Shown: positions 58,790 to 64,000 of the stretch, piece after piece
How the letters are laid out: each line of letters begins with the position of its first letter
How positions within the stretch are numbered: position 1 is the stretch's first letter
Origin: Trichobilharzia szidati
Lineage: Eukaryota > Platyhelminthes > Trematoda > Strigeidida > Schistosomatidae
Length of the DNA: 64,000 bases
NCBI GenBank assembly: GCA_944472155.2
Contig: OX235277.1
Span: 24,252,804 to 24,316,803, forward strand
Reading direction: 5' to 3'
The notes under the pieces: model-generated
Told to the model about the DNA's origin: nothing
Databases searched by the model: none
The model's input: only the letters and a program-made list of their open reading frames with translations
Made by a program: the position numbers and the translations under genes

Positions 58790-59420
58790 TGTTCAATTTG
58801 AATGACAAAATCTGATTTATAGCAACAAATGTATCTACCATGTCCACTGCGCTTCAAGAGCAAGGTATATTGGCCGTCGTTCTCGAAACTTGATTTCTCG
58901 TAGTCGAGAACGTACCCCAGTACTAGTAAGTAAAGATATGGTGAAAACCAATCAACAGTTTGATATTAGACCACCTGGTCCAAACCTTCCGGCCGGCCAC
59001 AAAGCCAGCATTGAAGAATCCTTCTCTATCGTCTGCCCCGTACTAAACCACCTGCCATAAACATTCAGGTGCCGAATGCTCCGAACATCAGAGGCTATCG
59101 CGATTCCTGTGAAACAACCAGTGCTCTACGTGCAGAGGAAGCAAGACTAAACAGCCACTATTATTACACCATCCGGTATCCAGTTGGGACTATAAATTCA
59201 TGAATTCTGTATTGTCATCTTTCTTGATTTTTCTGACATTCAGTGTAGTGTTATGTTGATGTTATTGAACTGTAATCCATTGATGTTATTATTGATTCAA
59301 CGTTATTTAAACAGCAACGTTAATGTTGTTATTAACACCACTAATTAATCCATTCACTATTATGGATGTATATACAAGTGTAGAGCCTGATGAAGAGCAG
59401 GTTATCGAAAGTGTGAATAT
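58790..59420 (+). mobile_element. Penelope-like element 3' end with terminal tail
   Basis: KCIYHVHCASRARYIGRRSR (about 58825-58885) is a GIY-YIG core with YIGRR, followed by RSRERTP, KPVLYV-like sequence (KQPVLYVQRK, about 59115-59145) and a stop. The tail runs to CCTGATGAAGAGCAGG and ATCGAAAG (59387-59412), similar to the tails at 40457-40485 and 8345-8290 (minus). RT absent. Confidence 0.78.
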
Positions 59421-59967
59421 TCTTACTGTTCAGTAACCATTCTTTTGACAAATGAATATCTTGATAAATTTTTCTACAACCACAATGCACAAAACATAAT
59501 CATCTGTAATGATTATGAACTTCTTCGATCCTTTAAAAACACGAAAGAATACTTGTCCGGATGATGCCGATCGTAGCTCCAGTATTTTTTTCCAGAAAGT
59601 AAACTTGTATTTAACGATAATGTACCCATCAATAAGAAATCCTAAGTAAATTCAATCAAACATCCGTATAAAAATGCTTTTCATTGTAATAACTTACTGT
59701 AGAGTCCTGAGCAATAATGACCATGCAATACATATTTAGCTGTATTATGAAACCAACTTATGAAAAAAGATGAAGTATGCAGCAAAGTTAAATATTGCCG
59801 CCAGTTATGTAATTAACTTCAAAAAACTTGAATGGATGTTCCTGGACAGGCTATTTTAAATGGCATCGCTTTGTAAAGGATACCTTGTCTATTCTATATA
59901 GTGGACACCAGCAAATGAGTATTTGTAGTAACATTCTTAGGGTGATATATTTTTTATGTTTCTTTTT
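59421..59967. other. unassigned sequence
   Basis: No gene or repeat recognised. Confidence 0.3.
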
Positions 59968-60213
59968 AATTTTTATTTCTTCACGTTCCCAGTGGAACAT
60001 AGGGATTCAAGTTACAGGCTTGAAGTTTCTATAGCATTGATGATTATTTTTACAGGATGAAGTTGCTAGCCAGCCTCATGCTCAGCCTTCTCCTCTTTAC
60101 CAGTCTTATTGCCGGTTTAGTGAGGTTTGAAGGAGTGCGTCAGTGGTCGGGGATCGAACCCCAGACCACCTGAGTGGTCGGCAATCACTCTACCACTGTG
60201 CCACCTATGCACA
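59968..60213 (-). mobile_element. SINE-C copy, antisense, full length
   Basis: Family tail complement (CACGTTCCCAGTGGAACAT), body, box B complement GGATCGAACCCC (60150-60161) and box A complement CCACTGTGCCA (60194-60204), ending at CCTATGCAC. The best-kept C copy in the window. Confidence 0.82.
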
Positions 60214-60371
60214 TGGTGATACATGTAATTAGATACTGTATTATTTTCTCAAACTCAAAGTGGTTCATTCATGTACTTACTAGTTCTCTCTACCCATAAA
60301 TAAATGAATAAACTCATCGGTAAATAAAAAACAGGGATGGAACGTTTTACATTTATGAATACAATTCAAGC

Positions 60372-60715
60372 CGTGACCAGTAGGGTACAGCAGGTCGAAG
60401 ATGAGGACAGTTACTCACGAAGAAGACATTGCGAAATGGTCGCGCTATGTCGTGAATTGGCAGAAGTTAGAATTCAAGGACCATTGGATCGGGTCCCAGT
60501 GGCTCAATGGTCTACGAGCTCGCCTCGTAACCAGAAGGTCCTGGGTTCGAATCCCGTTGGGCGCGTACTGCTGAAGAGTCCCAAACTAGGACGAAACAGC
60601 TGTCCAGTACTCCCAGCTGGTTTTCCAGTGGTTCTCTAACTGATGTCAGCTCATGATGAAACCCTCCATGCAATCAAACCAAATCCCTACAAAACCAATA
60701 CTTGCAAATTCAAAA
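60372..60715 (+). mobile_element. SINE-B, best-preserved copy
   Basis: Upstream body (GTGACCAGTAGGGTACAGCA from 60373), box A TGGCTCAATGG (60500-60510), box B GGTTCGAATCC (60544-60554, exact consensus), hammerhead 60565-60610, then the family tail TCAGCTCATGATGAAACCC and CCAATACTTGCAAATTC. No clear target duplication found. Confidence 0.85.
60565..60610 (+). ncRNA. hammerhead ribozyme, SINE-B, all core residues intact
   Basis: Helix I GTACTG (60565-60570) pairs exactly with CAGTAC (60605-60610). Core CTGAAGA (60571-60577) fits CUGANGA with A at the free position. Stem II GTCC/GGAC closes a 7-nt loop, GAAA follows at 60593-60596, helix III is the palindrome ACAGCTGT (60596-60603), and C60604 is the expected cleavage residue. 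Type I arrangement. The loopless helix III suggests cleavage in dimers or tandem RNAs. At least a dozen other B copies in the window carry damaged versions. Confidence 0.88.
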
Positions 60716-61174
60716 TTCCTTATGTTTTCAAAAGCGTTATCTGAAAGTTTGGGGCACGATTATTTTTAGCAAGTTCTCCAAATTTCAGGTGAACCACAAC
60801 ATGTATATTTAATGTGTCATCATGTTGCCTGTAAAAAATTAGACATTGTAGACCATAAATATGTGAATAAATATCCGCAAGATTTTTATTACTCAAATAT
60901 GAACAATATGGGTATATATGAAGTTCAAAGAATACGATAACTGTGGGCTGTTCCTTTGTGGGCAGATTTCATTCAGTGCATGACAAACAAATGATACAAT
61001 GATATCACATTCGCCTCTGGTTATATGATGTTTTGTTAAGAAGAAATATTTCTAGAAAATCCAGCCAACAAACAACACATATTCATTAATAATCAATTGA
61101 CTTTTCCCACGAAGCCAGTCTGTAGAGGAATATTGCTTCAGGGCTTCAAGATGATCTCATTCCCTAATAAGTCT
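60716..61174. other. unassigned sequence
   Basis: No gene or repeat recognised. Confidence 0.3.
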
Positions 61175-62611
61175 TTATATGATTCTTAAAATTACAATCA
61201 GTAATTAAAATGCCCTAATAATAAAGGGGACCGATAGAGCTCAGACAAAGTGGCACCGTAATTACTGAGAAGATTGACACATTGTACAATTAGGGGTTAG
61301 AAATGTAGAAATAACAAAAACAGACAGGATGTTTGAATAAAGAATCTAGTGGGATCATAACTAATGTGACGAATAATTGTTCATGCAATCAGGGATTAAA
61401 TATGTAGAAATGGTAAAATCACAAAATAAACACAAAAAGTTCAGACATGAAAATATGGTAGTGTAAACAGGAATTAAGAAAAACTTAAATTAACATGAAT
61501 AAACAGGAATTTAGGATAAGAAACTCAATGGAATAGTCACTATTAGAAGAATTACTTCTTTATGCTGGCAATGTCAGAAGGGCTAAAAGTTGGAAGTATT
61601 CCTTTTGGATACATAGAGTGGGTTTGAGCTTTTGGATAGCTAGAGCCTCGAGTATACAAACATGTCTTAATTTTACTCCATTTGATAGGTTTGATCGAAT
61701 CTTGTATATTATTTTGAAGGATTTTCCGAATGGCACTGAATGTCCTGAATTGACCAGATGTTCTGTCACTGAGCTGTATACACGTTTTTGCTCTCCTTTT
61801 ACTAGCCAGGCTGGATAGTGTTCACGAGCGCGTTTTTCAAGTTGGCGCATGATATGGCCGATGTAATCAAGTAAACTGGTATGTGCACACTGAAGTGGCC
61901 CAATGTGACTGTTTGTCTTTCGCTTTCTGGGTGAATAGTTTCTTGCAGGTAAACGTTAGCCGTAGGCTCACGGCAAAGTTTGTCTTCCTCAGAGATTTGT
62001 AGAATCGCTTACAAAGGATCTCTGCTTCAATGTCACTTTTGAATTCTAGATTAAGCAGAAGTTTCTTCTTCGGGATGGATTGAACTTGTTCGGAAGTCTT
62101 CTTTGATTTGAGGTTCTTGTCAATGAAGCTAGGTGAGAAACCGTTTTCTATTAGGATTCTTCGAAGATCACTCAGTTCTTGATCAATCACCTCCTTGCTT
62201 GATATCTTCCGAATCCTCTAAGAAAGAGCGCATATCAGGTTCCTCTTTCTGCTTAGGAGCACGAAGCTTTGAAAGTTGATGAATTGTCCAGTCCATGTAG
62301 GCTTTTTGTATATGAACCTTTTCAGAGAGTTGTCATTGTTTCTTTTCAGATGGACGTCGAGGAAGTGAAACAATCCGTCGGATTCGGCTTCAAGAGTAAA
62401 TTCGATGTTTTGGTGGGCATTTTTGAATGTTTGAAGTAAGTTTTCAAGGTTCAGGTTTTCATCACAAATGATGAAAGTATTATCAGTGTATCTCTTGTAG
62501 AGATGGAGGTCGTCGATAGTTGATGATAAGTCGTTGTTTTCGAGGCTGGCCATAAAACAGTCGGCTAGGTGGCTCCAAGTAGAGAGCTCAATGCTACGCC
62601 ATCTGTTTTAT
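61175..62611 (-). mobile_element. Penelope-like element with inverted 5' tail
   Basis: Minus strand: motif B remnant (DGVALSSLLG) at about 62600-62570, frame 62553-62218 with YTDNTFII (residues 22-29; second catalytic Asp reads Asn), FLDVHLKR and YKKPTWTGQFINFQSF; frame 62190-61867 with LRRILIENGFSPSFID and LRKTNFAVSLRLTF, then TSVCTYQFT; the YIG core (DYIGHIMRQL) spans the break near 61866-61850; frame 61850-61560 has KRAREHYPAW, VNSGHS, ILEALAIQKLKPTLCIQKEY. The 3' tail runs to about 61175 and is repeated inverted at 62612-62812. Confidence 0.9.
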
Positions 62612-62812
62612 TCGTCACATTAGTTATGATCCCACTAGATTTTATATTCAAACATCCTGTCTATTTTTTTTTATTTCTACATTTCTAACCTCTAATTGCG
62701 CAGTTTGTCAGTCTTCTCAGTAATATGATGCTACTTTGTCTGAGCTTCATCGGTCCCCTTGTTTATTGCTGCATTTTTATTCCTAATTGTAATTTTATTA
62801 ATCTGACCCTTG
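62612..62812 (+). repeat. inverted copy of the PLE 3' tail
   Basis: It pairs with 61175-61374: shared blocks (in one orientation) GGGGACCGAT, AGCTCAGACAAAGT, GGTTAGAAATGTAGAAATAA, GACAGGATGTTTGAAT and CTAGTGGGATCATAACTAAT. Joined directly to the truncated 5' end of the PLE. Confidence 0.85.
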
Positions 62813-63329
62813 ACCAGAAATTATTCTGGAACTTCCCTACCTATTTAAATGATTCTGTATGTTTCAGTGACAGAGAGAATCATCCAAATAAACAAAGATC
62901 TGATTTCACTTCAGATTTGAAACCAAATAGGCTGACATCTTTATCGAGGTTTTTGTGAAACAGTTAATTCTATAAAAATTAAAAAAGTTATTCCCCACAC
63001 AAAACTCACCTTCTACTTATTCAAAGCAAACAAAAAATTATGACTTTGTTGTGCACCTAGGCTAGATACTTCAGAGGTATGGATAACAACTAAAGGCAAG
63101 CTGTAATTCTGGGCCACAAAATGTTTGTCATTTTATTAGAAAAAAATCGAAAATTTCCATTTTTCACAAAGCAAAATTCTCCCTAGTTCTAGAATATAAA
63201 ATAACTATTCTGACATCAGTTTTTTTGTCTAATTTTATGTTTTATGTTACCATAATTTCTGAGCACTTTAATATGTTACTGATCCCCAAAATAATTTTAC
63301 TGATAGCTTAACTATGACTTCGGAGAATT
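62813..63329. other. unassigned AT-rich sequence
   Basis: No gene or repeat recognised. Confidence 0.3.
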
Positions 63330-64000
63330 TTCCTGTATATATTGTCTGTTCCAAGCAAAATACTAAGCCAAATCATCCTGAAGAGAATCGAACACGCTCT
63401 GGATGGAAAATACCAACCGGAACAGGCTGGATCCAGGAGGAACAAGTCATGCATAGATCAAATCGCAACACGACGGATAATCATTGAACAGACCTTGGAA
63501 TGCGAGTCAGCTCTCTACCTCACTCAACTTCATCGACTTTGAAAAGACCTTCGACAGTGTCGATCGAGAGGCCACCAATAGTTATTCCCCTCATCCAACA
63601 GTTTTGTAGGATAGTACTGCATTTCAAGTAATCCACAATGGATAATACAAGGAATCCTTCGAAGTGAAGACGGGAGTAAAACAAGCTGGCTGGCTGCCTC
63701 TTATCTCCAATCATTTTTTGAATACCGTAGACTGGATAATGCGACAAACACACAGCAGGCAACAGGTTGGCAGAAGAAGCATTCGAAGAAGGCCTTCAAG
63801 TGAACATAAAGAAAACAGAGGTATGTGATGAAGATTCCTGGCCAACAGCTACAGCAACAACGACAGACAACAATCTGCATAAATAAGAGAAATCTGAAAG
63901 AAGCAACCTGCTTCACCTACCTACCTACCTACCCACCTGGGAACCATCGTTTCAACTACAGGCAGACGGAACTGATGAGGATATCAAAGCGAGAATAGAT
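63330..64000 (+). mobile_element. RTE-clade LINE relic, cut by the window end
   Basis: KILSQIILKRIEHALDGKYQ, then RRNKSCIDQIATRRIIIEQT (63342-63500), FEKTFDSVDREA-like motif A near 63535, frameshifts, a CAACAG-like stretch near 63850, and SKREI-type thumb sequence at the end. Same subfamily as 30238-31640 and 45105-46590. The 5' fingers before KILS are missing. Confidence 0.82.

Noticed and set aside
59387..59412. Possible hammerhead in the PLE tail
   Set aside because: CTGATGA and GAAA are present in order, but the intervening sequence cannot form stem II, so I did not call a ribozyme.

Overview
The window looks like repeat-dense, AT-rich genomic DNA of a blood fluke (Schistosoma or a close relative). 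The evidence is the mix of elements: many Penelope-like elements (PLEs) with GIY-YIG endonucleases, RTE-clade and jockey/CR1-type LINEs, a Ty3/gypsy relic, and tRNA-derived short elements carrying hammerhead ribozymes. One of these short elements resembles the schistosome Sm-alpha repeat. I found no convincing host protein gene, no rRNA, no CRISPR array and no free-standing tRNA gene. The tRNA-like boxes are heads of SINEs. Every recognisable coding stretch is a decayed transposon fragment.

Layout. 1-18 kb: PLE fragments (1-700, 5960-8178, 8996-9640, 10205-10960, 16285-16600), an RTE relic (2200-2900), a solo LTR with a perfect 5-bp target duplication (3698-4087), a nested SINE cluster (11490-12640) with an intact hammerhead in a retrozyme-like dimeric element, an Sm-alpha-like SINE (14062-14272), and an antisense CR1-type LINE (15065-16260). 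18.3-20.4 kb: the 3' part of a Ty3/gypsy element (integrase plus LTR, minus strand). 21.7-51.9 kb: two tandem copies of a ~14-16 kb segment. They share RTE, SINE and PLE relics but carry different later insertions, so each copy supplies an empty site for the other. 51.9-64 kb: five more PLE fragments, a SINE-B copy with a canonical hammerhead (60565-60610), and an RTE fragment running off the window end.

Short elements. I name four families for this report. SINE-B has box A and box B and a hammerhead of core CTGAAGA with helix III ACAGCTGT. SINE-C is tRNA-derived and I see no ribozyme in it. SINE-D is tRNA-derived with a hammerhead of core CTGATGA and helix III ACCTAGGT. The fourth is Sm-alpha-like. 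In the B and D ribozymes helix III is a perfect 8-nt palindrome with no loop, so it can only close between two RNA molecules or two tandem units.

The SINEs and non-autonomous repeats presumably depended on LINE or PLE reverse transcriptases such as those whose remains lie here (inference). Several PLE copies show one architecture: an inverted copy of the element's own 3' tail fused to its truncated 5' end. Boundaries of decayed elements are approximate, usually within 20-50 bp.
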